Counted from the stretch's first letter, positions 17,607 through 25,974 are shown. The stretch is DNA of 64,000 nucleotides from Oscillospiraceae bacterium (GCA_017399765.1 JAFQBH010000033.1:1-64000), one strand, 5' to 3'. Notes: a model not told the origin generated them from the letters alone. Numbers and translations: made by a program.

Positions 17607-17792
17607 TTGTATCATGTAGTCGAATATATAAAAATGTCCGGAAGTATCCGGAAGGAAAAATACAAAACTCCGGAACCTCCGAACGAAGTTGCCCGTCTTG
17701 TGGTAAAAGGTTTTGACAACTGGAAGATAGGAAGGGCTTGGAACTATTGGTTCCGCAATTTTAAAGGATTAGGAAAAAGAGGTGAAGAATGA
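17607..17792 (+). CDS. Conserved-looking small protein of unknown function (61 aa)
   Basis: 61 residues, TTG start 10 nt behind a perfect AAAGGAGG, and its own sigma-A promoter. The stop TGA is followed 1 nt later by the prpC start, so translation is probably coupled. The protein is basic and aromatic (DNWKIGRAWNYWFRNFKG near the C-terminus), with no signal peptide or membrane segment. I do not recognise it. Its strict placement before the PP2C phosphatase and PASTA kinase makes a link to that signalling system plausible but unproven. Confidence 0.75.
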   Translation: MYHVVEYIKMSGSIRKEKYKTPEPPNEVARLVVKGFDNWKIGRAWNYWFRNFKGLGKRGEE

Positions 17793-17793
17793 T

Positions 17794-18528
17794 ATGCTTA
17801 AAGCTTACGGAAAAACCGATGTCGGAAACGTTCGCGAAATGAACCAGGACGATTTCAACTGCGGAGTTCTCGGCGATGAGGAAGCTGTTTTTGCCGTTGT
17901 CTGCGACGGAATGGGCGGAGAAAAGGGCGGAAATATCGCAAGCCGAACCGCCTGCGATATCGTTACCGACAGCGTAACCGCCGCTTACGGAAGCGGTTTT
18001 GGCGACAATTCCATAAAAAGAATCCTCCAGACCGCTGTTACCGCAGCAAATGTTTCGGTTTTCGACCGTTCCCAGCGCGACCCTTCTCTCAGAGGAATGG
18101 GAACGACCATAGTTGCCGCAATAGTTTGCGGCGGAATGGCTCATATCGTCCATGCAGGCGACAGCAGGGCATATCATATCACCTCCGATAAAATCGAACA
18201 GGTTACAAAAGACCATTCCGTTGTCCAGCTTCTTGTTGACAGAGGTGAAATAACCGCCGACGAAGCAAGGTTCCACCCCAAAAAGCATTTTATAACAAGA
18301 GCGCTCGGAGTTATGTCCATAATCGACCTTGATTACTGCGAATTCCCGATAAACGAGGGAGAAGCGATAATGGTCTGTACCGACGGACTTTCGAATTATT
18401 TTTCAAACGACCAGCTTTTTGAAATGATAAAATCAGCAGGTTATTCAAAATGTGTTGATAAACTCATAAATGCCGCCAAAAAAGAGGGCGGAGCGGATAA
18501 CATAACCGTTGTCTGCATTACAAGATAA
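17794..18528 (+). CDS. prpC: PP2C-family Ser/Thr protein phosphatase PrpC
   Basis: 244 residues. PP2C metal-binding motifs: REMNQDDF near the N-terminus, VCDGMGGEKGGNIAS (about 36-50), HAGDSRAY (about 118), MVCTDGLSNYFS (about 193) and GGADNITVV at the C-terminus. It dephosphorylates targets of the neighbouring kinase. ATG 17794 follows AGAGGTGAAG; an in-frame GTG at 17782 sits in the previous gene. It lies 15 nt before prkC. Confidence 0.95.
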   Translation: MLKAYGKTDVGNVREMNQDDFNCGVLGDEEAVFAVVCDGMGGEKGGNIASRTACDIVTDSVTAAYGSGFGDNSIKRILQTAVTAANVSVFDRSQRDPSLRGMGTTIVAAIVCGGMAHIVHAGDSRAYHITSDKIEQVTKDHSVVQLLVDRGEITADEARFHPKKHFITRALGVMSIIDLDYCEFPINEGEAIMVCTDGLSNYFSNDQLFEMIKSAGYSKCVDKLINAAKKEGGADNITVVCITR

Positions 18529-18543
18529 ACCGGGAGGCCTTTG

Positions 18544-20463
18544 ATGGACAGATATATAGGAAAAAAACTTGACGGCCGCTATGAGATAAAAGAAATTATC
18601 GGCGTCGGCGGAATGGCCAACGTTTACAAAGCTTATGACAGCATTGATGACCGTGTCGTTGCCGTAAAAATACTTCGCGATGAACACATGGAAAATGACG
18701 AACTTCTTCGCCGTTTCCGCAACGAATCCAAAGCAATTGCGGTTCTTTCGCACCCCAACATTGTAAAGGTTTATGACGTCAGCTTCAACGAAGATATACA
18801 GTATATCGTAATGGAGCATATCGACGGAATTACCCTTAAGGAATATATTGAACAGCAAAAAGTTCTCCGCTGGAAAGAAGCGGTTCATTTTACTGTTCAG
18901 ATCCTTCGCGCTCTTCAGCACGCCCATGATAAGGGAATCGTCCACCGTGATATCAAACCCCAGAATATCATGCTTCTTGAGGACGGAACCATCAAAGTTG
19001 CCGACTTCGGTATTGCAAAATTTGCAAGGGCAAGCCAGCACACCGTTACCGACAAAGCGATAGGTTCAGTTCATTATATAAGCCCGGAGCAGGCAAAGGG
19101 CGAAATTTCCGACGAAAAAAGCGATATTTATTCTGTCGGCGTAATGCTTTATGAAATGACGGCGGGTGAACTTCCGTTTGATGCGGATACCCCGGTTTCC
19201 GTTGCGCTTAAACAGATTCAGAGCCAGGCAAAACGCCCGAGGGCAATCAACCCGGATATTCCGGAAGGTCTTGAGGATATAACGATTCGCGCAATGCAGA
19301 AGGACCCAGCAAGACGTTATCAGTCCGCTGCGGAAATGCTTCGCGACATCGATGAATTCAAACGCGACCCGTCAATCAGCTTTGAATACAAATACAGCGA
19401 ACCCGCAACCGAAAATATAAGCAAGGAAGTTGCAAACACAAAGAAAAAAACAAAGAAAATCAAGGACGAACAGGTGCGCAACGCGCCGGTCGTTCCGGTT
19501 CTTACCGGAATCACAGTTGCCTTTATTGTTGTTGCAATTATTTTCGTAATCGGAATAATGGCGATGGTCCGCCCTTTTGAAGAAGTCCCCGATACAACTG
19601 CGCCGGAACTTATCGGAATGGACGTTAACGAAGCTATGAAAAAATATTCCGGCTTTGATATTATCATTGAATCCTCTTCTTTTCACGATCAGTATGACAA
19701 GGACATTATTTATGACCAGTCTGTAAATGCAGGAATGACGGTTAAGGAAGGAGCAACAATAAAAGTTAAAATTTCCAGCGGAATTCAATATTTCAGCCTT
19801 GCTGATTACCGGAATTTCGAGGAAAACCAGGTTTACAAAATCCTTACGGACAACGAAATTGAATTTAACACAGTTACCGAATATAACGATGAAATTCCCG
19901 AAGGATACGTTATAAAAACCGAGCCGGGAGCAGATACCCAGGTTGACAGCGGAACGGTTGTTGTCGTTTACGTAAGCATGGGCGCCGAAAATACCTATAC
20001 AACTGTTCCATCTGTTGTAGGATATACCCTTGAAGATGCAAGAATGATCCTTAACTCTGCGGGAATCCGCATCGGAAGCGTTGAAAGGGTGGATACCGAC
20101 GGCCAGAGTACGGAAGTCCTTAGCCAAAGCCTTGGTGAAGGAACGACCGTTTCAGCCGGAACGACCATTGACCTTGTAATTGTCAAAGAAAAGGAAACCA
20201 ATGAAACAAGCGTTGAAATTATGATTCCGCTGCCGAACGTTTCCGAAGAAGTTCAGATGGAAGCGGCTCTTGGCGGCCAGACAATAGCAAGCGAAAGGGT
20301 TATTCCTTCAGAAAAACGTTTCTGGCAGGTAAGCGTTCTCGGCGAAGGGCTTGGCACAGTAAGCGTTTTTTATAACGGTCAGCTTTACAGAGCTTATTCC
20401 GTAAACTTTGCAGAAGGTTCTTCAATGATGGTAACCGATAATTCCGAAAATTTCGGAGGCTGA
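18544..20463 (+). CDS. prkC: PASTA-domain Ser/Thr protein kinase PrkC
   Basis: 639 residues. The kinase domain (1-270) carries GVGGMANVYKAYD, the VAVKIL lysine, HRDIKPQNIML and DFGIAKFA. A basic juxtamembrane region precedes one transmembrane segment (about 317-342). Three extracellular PASTA repeats follow (about 355-425, 426-492 and 493-560). The third is the most canonical (VPSVVGYTLEDARMILNSAG). A C-terminal extracellular tail of about 75 residues comes after. In Firmicutes this receptor senses muropeptides or lipid II and controls growth and spore germination. ATG 18544 follows GGGAGG, just behind an in-frame TTG at 18541. Confidence 0.95.
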   Translation: MDRYIGKKLDGRYEIKEIIGVGGMANVYKAYDSIDDRVVAVKILRDEHMENDELLRRFRNESKAIAVLSHPNIVKVYDVSFNEDIQYIVMEHIDGITLKEYIEQQKVLRWKEAVHFTVQILRALQHAHDKGIVHRDIKPQNIMLLEDGTIKVADFGIAKFARASQHTVTDKAIGSVHYISPEQAKGEISDEKSDIYSVGVMLYEMTAGELPFDADTPVSVALKQIQSQAKRPRAINPDIPEGLEDITIRAMQKDPARRYQSAAEMLRDIDEFKRDPSISFEYKYSEPATENISKEVANTKKKTKKIKDEQVRNAPVVPVLTGITVAFIVVAIIFVIGIMAMVRPFEEVPDTTAPELIGMDVNEAMKKYSGFDIIIESSSFHDQYDKDIIYDQSVNAGMTVKEGATIKVKISSGIQYFSLADYRNFEENQVYKILTDNEIEFNTVTEYNDEIPEGYVIKTEPGADTQVDSGTVVVVYVSMGAENTYTTVPSVVGYTLEDARMILNSAGIRIGSVERVDTDGQSTEVLSQSLGEGTTVSAGTTIDLVIVKEKETNETSVEIMIPLPNVSEEVQMEAALGGQTIASERVIPSEKRFWQVSVLGEGLGTVSVFYNGQLYRAYSVNFAEGSSMMVTDNSENFGG

Positions 20464-20469
20464 TAAATT

Positions 20470-21420
20470 TTGAAAGAACGTAAAAACAAAGAAGAACAAA
20501 TCGAAATCGAAGAAAAAGACCTTCCGAAAAAGGAAGGTCTTATCATAAAAGCCACCGGCGGATTTTATTACGTCCGCTGCGGCGAAACAACTTATGAAAC
20601 AAGGGCAAGGGGCGTTTTCAGAAAACGAGAAACCTCGCCGCTTGTTGGCGACAAAGTAACAATTTCTGTTCTTCCGAACGAAAAGGGCTATATTCACGCC
20701 ATTCATGAAAGAAAAAATTCTCTTGTGCGTCCGCCTTTGGCAAATCTTGACCAGCTCGTAATGGTGGTTTCCGTTGCGGAACCGGCGCCGAACATTCTTA
20801 TTATGGATAAGCTTATTGCCGTTGCGGAACAGCAGGGGGTCGAACCGGTGATCGTTTTCACAAAATGCGACCTTGCGGATCCGAAGCCATATTCGGAAAT
20901 TTACCGCAAGGCAGGCTTCAGAGTTTATGAAGTCTGCGCCCTTGAGCACAAAGGAACCGAAGAAGTTTATTCCATGCTCAAAGGAAAAATAAGCGCTTTC
21001 TGCGGAAACTCCGGAGCGGGAAAATCAAGTTTGCTGAACGATATTTTTCCGGAACTTTGCCTTTCGACCGCGGAAATCAGCAAAAAGCTCGGCCGCGGTC
21101 GGCACACGACCCGCCATACGGAACTTTTTGAACTCGAAACCGGCGGCTGGGTCGCGGATACTCCCGGATTTTCCGCAATCGAAATGGAAAGGGTGGGAAT
21201 AATCCGAAAAAACGAACTCCAATATTGCTTCCGGGAGTTCGAACCGTATCTGCTTAAATGCAGATTTACCGGCTGCAGCCACGTTTCCGAAAAAGGCTGT
21301 GCGGTGCTTGAAGCGGTAAAAAAAGAAGTAATTCCGGAAAGCCGCCACAAAAGTTACTGCATGATGTATGAGGAAGCAAAACAGATAAAAGAGTGGGAAC
21401 TTGATAAAGAAAATGACTGA
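20470..21420 (+). CDS. rsgA: Ribosome small subunit GTPase RsgA
   Basis: 316 residues. It has the circularly permuted GTPase order: G4 (VIVFTKCDLA) comes before G1 (GNSGAGKSSL) and G3 (DTPGF). An N-terminal OB fold (ATGGFYYVRCGETTYETRARG) is followed by the GTPase and then the zinc site (CRFTGCSH...GCAV). RsgA acts in late 30S maturation. The start is TTG 20470, with CGGAGG 10 nt upstream overlapping the end of prkC. The prkC-rsgA adjacency is the classical one. The rpe and thiN genes that follow in Bacillus are absent. Confidence 0.95.
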   Translation: MKERKNKEEQIEIEEKDLPKKEGLIIKATGGFYYVRCGETTYETRARGVFRKRETSPLVGDKVTISVLPNEKGYIHAIHERKNSLVRPPLANLDQLVMVVSVAEPAPNILIMDKLIAVAEQQGVEPVIVFTKCDLADPKPYSEIYRKAGFRVYEVCALEHKGTEEVYSMLKGKISAFCGNSGAGKSSLLNDIFPELCLSTAEISKKLGRGRHTTRHTELFELETGGWVADTPGFSAIEMERVGIIRKNELQYCFREFEPYLLKCRFTGCSHVSEKGCAVLEAVKKEVIPESRHKSYCMMYEEAKQIKEWELDKEND

Positions 21421-22759
21421 AACACAGGAAGAAAAATTCCGGAGGATGACAGAAGCGCCTGTTGGAGGACTTATCGCAAAACTTGCGGTGCCCTGCATTA
21501 TAAGCATGCTTGTAACTTCGTTTTACAACATGGCGGATACTTTTTTTGTCGGTCAGCTTAAAAGCAATTCCGCAACCGGAGCGGTCGGCGTTGTTTTTTC
21601 AATGATGGCGATAATCCAGGCTGTGGGCTTTTTCTTCGGCCACGGAAGCGGAAATTACATATCCCGTGAACTTGGAAAAAAGAACTATCCGGAAGCGGAA
21701 AAAATGGCCGCAACGGGTTTTGCTTCCGCTTTTGCCGCCGGAATGTTAATAATGATAATCGGCGAACTTTTCATCGAAGAACTTGCCTATCTGCTCGGTT
21801 CGACCGAAACGATTTTACCTTATACCGTTGCGTATCTGAAGGCGATACTTCTTGGTGCTCCCTGGATAACGACTTCGTTTGTGCTCAATAACCAGCTCCG
21901 CTTCCAGGGAAACGCTTCTTATGCAATGGTGGGAATAACCTTCGGTTCGGTGCTCAACATCGCCCTTGATCCGCTTTTGATTTTCACCTTTGATATGGGA
22001 ATTGCCGGAGCGGGTTATGCAACGGTAATAAGCCAGTTCGTAAGTTTCTGCGTTCTTCTTTACGGAATGCAGAAAAGGGGAAATATAAAACTCCGTATCT
22101 CTAACATTCAGTTCAAATGGAGATATTATAAAGATATCTTCGGCGGAGGTTTTCCTTCCCTTGCAAGGCAGGGACTTGCTTCCGTTGCAACAATTTCCCT
22201 TAACCATGCCGCCGGTCCTTTCGGCGATGCTGTTATAGCCGCCATGGGCGTTGTTCAGAGGATCGCAATGTTCGGCGCTTCAACAATGATAGGTTTCGGA
22301 CAAGGGTTCCAGCCGTTCTGCGGATTCAATTACGGAGCGGGACTTTATAAAAGAGTTAAGGAAGGCTTTTATTTCTGCGTAAAAGTTTCGGCGGTTTTTC
22401 TGCTGATAATTGCCTCTGCGGGCTTTATCTTTGCTCCGGAACTGATTGCTCTTTTCCGCGACGACCCGAAAGTAATCGAAATCGGAAGCTTTGCCCTCCG
22501 GCTTCAGTGCATAACTTTTGTCACCCACAGCTGGATAGTCCTCAGCAATATGATGACCCAGGTTATCGGAAGAACGGTTCCGGCAACTTTTCTTGCAACC
22601 GCAAGACAGGGGCTTTTCTTCATTCCGGCGGTGCTCATTCTTTCCGGGCTCATCGGTGTGACCGGAATCCAGCTTGCCCAGCCTATTGCTGATATCGGAA
22701 CACTTCTTTGCGCAATTCCGATCCAGCTTAAAATTCTTAAAGAAATGGAAAATAAATAA
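21413..22759 (+). CDS. MATE-family multidrug efflux transporter
   Basis: 448 residues with about 12 hydrophobic segments. The N-terminal KLAVPCIISMLVTSFYNMADTFFVG is the typical MATE start, and the second half repeats the pattern (GFGQGFQPFCGFNYGAG). MATE proteins export drugs or metabolites using Na+ or H+ gradients. ATG 21413 overlaps rsgA by 8 nt. An ATG at 21446 sits directly against GGAGG and was rejected for lack of spacing. Substrate unknown. Confidence 0.9.
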   Translation: MTETQEEKFRRMTEAPVGGLIAKLAVPCIISMLVTSFYNMADTFFVGQLKSNSATGAVGVVFSMMAIIQAVGFFFGHGSGNYISRELGKKNYPEAEKMAATGFASAFAAGMLIMIIGELFIEELAYLLGSTETILPYTVAYLKAILLGAPWITTSFVLNNQLRFQGNASYAMVGITFGSVLNIALDPLLIFTFDMGIAGAGYATVISQFVSFCVLLYGMQKRGNIKLRISNIQFKWRYYKDIFGGGFPSLARQGLASVATISLNHAAGPFGDAVIAAMGVVQRIAMFGASTMIGFGQGFQPFCGFNYGAGLYKRVKEGFYFCVKVSAVFLLIIASAGFIFAPELIALFRDDPKVIEIGSFALRLQCITFVTHSWIVLSNMMTQVIGRTVPATFLATARQGLFFIPAVLILSGLIGVTGIQLAQPIADIGTLLCAIPIQLKILKEMENK

Positions 22760-22780
22760 CCGAAAAGGAGAATATATAAT

Positions 22781-23311
22781 ATGAATATCTGGCATGATCT
22801 TTCCCCGAAAAGAGTAAGACCCGACGATTTTGTAGGTCTTATCGAAATTCCGAAAGGCAGCAAAAACAAATATGAACTCGATAAAGAAACCGGATTTTTA
22901 AAACTTGACCGCGTTCTTTATACTTCCACCCATTATCCCGCAAGCTATGGTTTTATTCCGAGAACTTTTGCGGATGACGGCGACCCTCTTGACGTTCTTG
23001 TTCTTTGCTCCGAAGATATCTATCCCATGACCCTTGTTCGCTGCAAACCCATCGGCGTTATCAAAATGACCGATAACGGCGCAGCCGATGAAAAAATCAT
23101 CGCCGTTCCTTTCGATGATCCTACTTATAACGGATATAACGATATTTCCGAAATTCCCGCACATATTTACAGCGAAATGATGCATTTCTTCGAAGTTTAC
23201 AAAGCTCTTGAAAACAAACAGACCGTTGTTGACGAAGTTTGCAACGCAGAAGAAGCAAAACGCATTATCGATTACTGCATCAACAAATATGTTGAAAGCT
23301 TTTGCAAATAA
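22781..23311 (+). CDS. ppa: Inorganic pyrophosphatase, family I
   Basis: 176 residues. It hydrolyses pyrophosphate to phosphate in the cytoplasm. The active-site signature DDGDPLDVLVL (about 65-75) with its three aspartates, plus PASYGFIPRTF and NKYELDKETG, identifies family I. It has an AAAAGGAG ribosome binding site, lies 21 nt after the MATE gene, and is followed by a strong terminator. Confidence 0.95.
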   Translation: MNIWHDLSPKRVRPDDFVGLIEIPKGSKNKYELDKETGFLKLDRVLYTSTHYPASYGFIPRTFADDGDPLDVLVLCSEDIYPMTLVRCKPIGVIKMTDNGAADEKIIAVPFDDPTYNGYNDISEIPAHIYSEMMHFFEVYKALENKQTVVDEVCNAEEAKRIIDYCINKYVESFCK

Positions 23312-23320
23312 AAATTTAAA

Positions 23321-23356
23321 AACGGAGCCTTAAAAAAGGCTCCGTTTTTTCTTTTT
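23321..23356 (+). terminator. Terminator after ppa
   Basis: Hairpin AACGGAGCCTT-AAAA-AAGGCTCCGTT followed by a T tract. Confidence 0.9.
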
Positions 23357-23359
23357 AAA

Positions 23360-23387
23360 TTGACATAAGCCTTTCTTATGTTAAAAT
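23360..23387 (+). promoter_or_regulatory. Promoter with internal palindrome, dockerin-protein gene
   Basis: TTGACA (23360-23365) and TAAAAT (23382-23387) with a 16-bp spacer. ACATAAG (23363-23369) and CTTATGT (23375-23381) form a perfect inverted repeat that overlaps the -35 and fills the spacer, the position of a repressor operator. Confidence 0.7.
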
Positions 23388-23424
23388 AAAGTATATCAGA
23401 CGTTAAGAAAGGGGAAGAAAACCC

Positions 23425-24381
23425 TTGGCAAAAAAACTTTTGTGTTTTATCCTTGCCTTTGTTTTTGTTTCCGGAACTGTGCCGCTTGAAGCAAAAGCTG
23501 AAGAACCTGAAGAAGATATGATGAAACAGGCGCTTTACCTGATTGACGAAGATTTTTCGAAAATCGATTTTCTGGGTGCTTATACGGTTCCGGAGGTTGT
23601 AACAACTGAAGAAGCCAAAGCAAAGCTTGATGAGTTCGCCAAAAAATTTGAAGGAAAGTTTTTCACAGTTGACGGAATTTACTGTACCTCTTCGGGAGTT
23701 CATGCAACTTCCTGCGATAACTGCCTTATGAGTAACGTAATTTCCGCCAAATGGGTCGAAGACCTTGTGGGAATGGGAACTCTTAATTCGGGGCTTTGCC
23801 CGACTCAATACAGTTACAGCGGAAAACAAGGTTCTGCGGACGGCTGGCAATGTTTCGGATTTGCGAACTTTGCCCACTGGTATATTTTCGCCGGCAAAAA
23901 CACCGATAAAGTTACTTCGACCCTTGAAGCAACGGGCCCTATGAACTACGCAACTCTGAAAAAAGCTCTTCCGGGTGACGTTATCCGTTCAAATTATTAC
24001 GGCGGACATTCAATGGTTTTCATAAGCTGCGACGAAGAAGGGTTCACCGTTCTTGACAGCAACCACACCGCCAATTCTGACGGAAAATCAGCCTGCATTG
24101 TGAAGGTGCATAAGGTGAAATATAATTCAAAATACACTGTTGCAATAACGGGAGTTCAGAATTATGACAGAGGGGAAAAGGCGGGGGATATAAACCTTGA
24201 CGGAAAAGTCGATATAGAGGACGTTTATTATGCCCGCCTTGCAGCCGCAAAGCTGATTGAAATTACAGAACAGCAAATTTTACTTGGCGACGCTGATCTT
24301 GATGGAAAAATAACCGCAACAGACGCAAACCTTATAAGAAAACACGTTGCAAAAATTATAGAAAGACTTCCGGTTGGATAA
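23425..24381 (+). CDS. Secreted papain-fold (CHAP/amidase-like) protein with C-terminal type I dockerin
   Basis: 318 residues, TTG start behind GAAAGGGGAA. A Sec signal peptide (1-25, ending EAKA) is followed by a domain with DGWQCFGFANFAHW (Cys143), GGHSMVFI (His195) and DSNHT (211-215). That Cys-His-Asp/Asn order is expected for papain-fold peptidases or amidases. Residues 254-312 are a type I dockerin: two calcium-binding repeats, GDINLDGKVDIED and GDADLDGKITATD, each followed by a helix. Dockerins dock secreted proteins to cohesins on scaffoldins. No cohesin is encoded in this window. The catalytic assignment is inference. Confidence 0.8.
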   Translation: MAKKLLCFILAFVFVSGTVPLEAKAEEPEEDMMKQALYLIDEDFSKIDFLGAYTVPEVVTTEEAKAKLDEFAKKFEGKFFTVDGIYCTSSGVHATSCDNCLMSNVISAKWVEDLVGMGTLNSGLCPTQYSYSGKQGSADGWQCFGFANFAHWYIFAGKNTDKVTSTLEATGPMNYATLKKALPGDVIRSNYYGGHSMVFISCDEEGFTVLDSNHTANSDGKSACIVKVHKVKYNSKYTVAITGVQNYDRGEKAGDINLDGKVDIEDVYYARLAAAKLIEITEQQILLGDADLDGKITATDANLIRKHVAKIIERLPVG

Positions 24382-24386
24382 TAAAA

Positions 24387-24419
24387 ATGCCCGTGCTCAA
24401 ACGAGCACGGGCATTTTTT
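24387..24419. terminator. Bidirectional terminator with GTGCTC arms
   Basis: Stem TGCCCGTGCTC-AAAC-GAGCACGGGCA with A residues on the left and TTTTTT on the right. It ends the dockerin gene and, on the minus strand, spoVM, whose stop codon lies at its edge. Similar GTGCTC/GAGCAC stems occur at 33081 and 56873. Confidence 0.85.
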
Positions 24420-24498
24420 AATCGCTGCGCCCGATTTTAAAAATCATTCTTAAAAAAGGCGCAAGAAATTTGGGGCTGTTCATAACAACAATTTTCAT
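24418..24498 (-). CDS. spoVM: Stage V sporulation protein SpoVM (26 aa)
   Basis: A 26-codon ORF with GGAGG 7 nt before its ATG. The product is an amphipathic helix containing NSPKFLAPFLRMIFKIG, matching SpoVM, whose hallmark is a 26-residue length and a xxPKFLxxxxRxxxxxF core (for example the Bacillus protein). SpoVM recognises the convex forespore membrane and recruits SpoIVA for coat assembly. In Bacillus it also lies downstream of prpC-prkC-rsgA, which supports the call. It is too short for usual ORF calling. Confidence 0.85.
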   Translation of the reverse strand: MKIVVMNSPKFLAPFLRMIFKIGRSD

Positions 24499-24511
24499 AC
24501 ACACACCTCCG

Positions 24512-24664
24512 TTAATTGGAAAAACATTTACAGATTCCGCCTGCAATAAGAAAAAGGAGCATAAGAACAAAGAAAAACGGAAGAAATTTTACAAAAAGTC
24601 CGACAAAAAATCCTGCCGCGAAAAAGAACCCCGGGTTCTGAAAAACTGTCTTTCGTTTTCTCAT
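24512..24664 (-). CDS. Small hydrophobic membrane protein upstream of spoVM (50 aa)
   Basis: A 50-residue ORF with ATG at 24664 behind GGGAG. A basic N-terminus (MRKRK) is followed by a long hydrophobic stretch (FFFAAGFFVGLFVKFLPF and FVLMLLFLIAGGIC), probably one or two membrane segments. Only 13 nt separate it from spoVM, so the two form an operon and a sporulation role is plausible. I do not recognise the family. Confidence 0.65.
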   Translation of the reverse strand: MRKRKTVFQNPGFFFAAGFFVGLFVKFLPFFFVLMLLFLIAGGICKCFSN

Positions 24665-24687
24665 TCAAAACGCTCCCTTTTCTGAAG

Positions 24688-24695
24688 TTTTGTAT
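24688..24695 (-). promoter_or_regulatory. Possible sigma-E-like -10 for the spoVM operon
   Basis: CATACAAA on the minus strand resembles the sigma-E -10 (CATACA-T) and lies 24 bp before the 50-aa ORF. No good sigma-E -35 is visible at the usual distance, so this is weak. Confidence 0.3.
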
Positions 24696-24798
24696 GATAT
24701 CCTATGTAAAAACAGTTTTTTTGGTTACAAATAAAGCATTTTTCATCTGTTTTAAGAATAATAATAGCAAAAACTTTTGTTTTGAAAAGGGTGAAAAT

Positions 24799-25935
24799 AT
24801 GAAAAAACTTCTTTCAACAATCCTTGCTTTCTGTATTGCTTTTTCATTTTCAGTAACTGCTTTTGCGGAAGGAATAAGCATTTCCGCAAAATCCGCGATT
24901 CTTGTCGAACGCTCCACCGGAAGAGTCCTTTTTGAATATGAAGCGGATAAACAGATGCCCCCGGCTTCCATAACAAAAATAATGACGCTTCTTCTTGTTA
25001 TGGAAGCAATCGAAAGCGGAAAACTTTCTTTTGAAACGGAAATCACAGCAAGCGAACACGCCTGTTCCATGGGCGGAAGCCAGATCTGGCTTGAACCGGG
25101 AGAAATTTTTACCGTTCACGAACTTTTAAAAGCGGCAGCAATCGCTTCCGCAAATGACGCAAGCGTTGCCCTTGCGGAAGCTGTTTCCGGAAGCGAGGAA
25201 GCCTTTGTGGAACTTATGAACCAAAAGGCGGCAGAACTCGGAATGGAAAAAACCGTTTTCAAAAACTGCACGGGGCTTGATGAGGAAGGTCACGTTTCCA
25301 CAGCAAAAGACATAGCAAGAATGTCGGCGGCGCTTCTTTCACATGAGAAAATCAAAGAGTATTCCACGGTGTGGATGGATAGCCTCAGAAACGGCGAAAC
25401 GGAACTTACCAATACCAACAAGCTTGTGCGGTTTTATAAAGGCTGCACGGGGCTTAAAACAGGCTCGACAGATGAAGCGGGCTGCTGTCTTGCCGCTTCC
25501 GCAGAAAGGGGAGGAATGGAACTTGTTTCGGTAACTTTGGGTTCGCCGAATACAGATGAACGTTTTGCCGCGGGAAGAAAGCTTCTTGATTACGGCTTTG
25601 CAAATTTTGCGGTTGCAAAGCCAAAACCTCCGGTGGAAGAACTTCGGGACATTCCCGTTTCCCACGGAGTGCTCGATTTTATAACACCGGTTTTTGAAGA
25701 ACCGGAAACCTATCTTCTTCCGAAAGGTCAGGAAGAACTTGTTGAACAAAAGGTAGAACTTTCCGAAAGCCTTGAAGCACCTATAGAAAAAGGCCAGATT
25801 GTCGGAAAAGTAACCGTTTCCCTCGGTGGAGGAGAAATCGGAAGTTATAACATAATCGCAAAGGAAGCGGTTGAAAAAATGAGTTTCGGCGCCGCGCTTA
25901 AAATACTTTTTCTTGAAGCTGTTTCAACAAAATGA
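24799..25935 (+). CDS. D-alanyl-D-alanine carboxypeptidase (DacF/PBP5 type)
   Basis: 378 residues. A Sec signal peptide (FCIAFSFSVTAFA) precedes the peptidase S11 domain with its three motifs: SITK (SXXK), SAN (SXN) and KTGSTDEAG (KTG). The C-terminal PBP5_C beta domain is present (about 275-370). The enzyme trims the terminal D-Ala of peptidoglycan stem peptides. ATG 24799 has AAAAGGGTGAA upstream; an upstream in-frame ATG (24694) would place a hydrophilic extension before the signal peptide and was rejected. Proximity to spoVM suggests, but does not prove, the sporulation-associated DacF. Confidence 0.9.
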   Translation: MKKLLSTILAFCIAFSFSVTAFAEGISISAKSAILVERSTGRVLFEYEADKQMPPASITKIMTLLLVMEAIESGKLSFETEITASEHACSMGGSQIWLEPGEIFTVHELLKAAAIASANDASVALAEAVSGSEEAFVELMNQKAAELGMEKTVFKNCTGLDEEGHVSTAKDIARMSAALLSHEKIKEYSTVWMDSLRNGETELTNTNKLVRFYKGCTGLKTGSTDEAGCCLAASAERGGMELVSVTLGSPNTDERFAAGRKLLDYGFANFAVAKPKPPVEELRDIPVSHGVLDFITPVFEEPETYLLPKGQEELVEQKVELSESLEAPIEKGQIVGKVTVSLGGGEIGSYNIIAKEAVEKMSFGAALKILFLEAVSTK

Positions 25936-25974
25936 AAAAATTTTCCAATCCGCAAGATTTCAGCCCTTTGCCAC

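Noticed and set aside
21446..22759. Alternative MATE start at ATG 21446
   Set aside because: The GGAGG touches the ATG without the needed spacing; ATG 21413 keeps coupling with rsgA.
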